The notes beneath the pieces were generated by a model. It ran no database searches, had not been told where the DNA came from, and saw only the letters and a list, made by a program, of their open reading frames with translations. 5,209 nucleotides of DNA from Prevotellaceae bacterium (GTDB taxonomy: Bacteria > Bacteroidota > Bacteroidia > Bacteroidales > UBA932): NCBI GenBank assembly GCA_031284065.1, contig JAITAP010000028.1, forward strand, positions 1 through 5,209, given 5' to 3'. Shown here piece after piece: positions 5,038-5,209 of this stretch. Positions within the stretch are counted from its first letter, which is position 1. Each line of letters starts with the position of its first letter. The position numbers and the translations under genes were made by a program.

Positions 5038-5209
5038 TCATAGCCCAAGAAATTCTTCAGTAGTAATTTTTCCGGCGCCTTCTTCCCTGTACGATGCAAT
5101 GCCCTCCAAAACGCCTATTTTTCTGGGTACACTCGTATTTTTCTCCAAAGGAACTATCAGCGCAATGGGTTTCTTCGATTTACCATACAATATTTGCACT
5201 TTTTCCCCA
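5038..5209 (-). CDS. Phd/YefM-like type II antitoxin, C-terminal part (5' end outside window)
   Basis: An open frame enters from the right edge and ends at TGA (5040-5038), giving 56 residues. It begins GEKVQILYGKSKKPIALIVP, which fits the end of the N-terminal DNA-binding fold of Phd/YefM antitoxins (usually '..GE.V.I..r.k.PvA.ivP'). The tail, with GVLEGIASY and then ITTEEFLGL, resembles the toxin-binding C-terminus of Bacteroidota members of this family, often 'G.L.G...f.....iT.EEFL.l'. Family members usually repress their own operon and neutralise a VapC/PIN- or RelE-type toxin encoded next to them, commonly downstream. Here the next gene is atpB, starting 30 nt after the stop, so no downstream toxin is present. 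The toxin could lie upstream outside the window, or the antitoxin may be an orphan. The family call is from recognised sequence pattern; the N-terminal half is not visible. Confidence 0.78.
   Translation of the reverse strand, partial: GEKVQILYGKSKKPIALIVPLEKNTSVPRKIGVLEGIASYREEGAGKITTEEFLGL

Noticed and set aside
1..5209. Transposase, integrase, terminal inverted repeats or target duplications flanking the inserted genes
   Set aside because: No transposase or integrase coding sequence is present, and no matching repeats were seen at the cassette or hydrolase borders by eye.

Overview
The window is a stretch of an F1Fo ATP synthase operon from a Bacteroidota bacterium, most likely of the order Bacteroidales. 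All ten genes I can support lie on the minus strand, so transcription runs from high to low coordinates. The assignment rests on three things. Subunit a has a signal peptide and a long periplasmic N-terminal domain. The gene order is B-E-F-H. Several accessory families (DUF5618, DUF3990/DUF3791, a Phd/YefM-type antitoxin, UPF0175) are familiar from Bacteroidales genomes, and starts generally lack a clear Shine-Dalgarno sequence.

Reading in the direction of transcription: the last 56 residues of a Phd/YefM-like antitoxin (5209-5038); atpB, subunit a (5007-3910); a small alpha/beta hydrolase (3877-3221); a 141-bp gap; atpE, subunit c (3079-2828); atpF, subunit b (2815-2297); a three-gene cassette of DUF3990 (2273-1572), DUF3791 (1559-1287) and DUF5618 (1218-781); atpH, subunit delta (788-252); and a UPF0175-like antitoxin (225 to the window edge). 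No gene on the plus strand, rRNA, tRNA, CRISPR array or insertion sequence can be supported.

The four ATP synthase genes look intact. They encode the proton channel (a and c), the peripheral stalk (b) and its cap on F1 (delta). The notable feature is that accessory genes occupy every junction of the operon seen here except atpE-atpF. Several belong to, or resemble, toxin-antitoxin families: a Phd antitoxin 30 nt before atpB, a cassette with a possible ADP-ribosyltransferase-like protein between atpF and atpH, and a UPF0175 antitoxin 26 nt after atpH. The cassette's last gene overlaps the atpH start by 8 nt (ATGAATGA), so it may be translationally coupled to an essential gene.

The most interesting candidate for an undescribed system is the DUF3990-DUF3791-DUF5618 trio. 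The families are recognised, but a toxin-antitoxin or defence function is inference. What follows the UPF0175 gene (a PIN-type toxin, atpA, or both) and what precedes the Phd gene lies outside the window.
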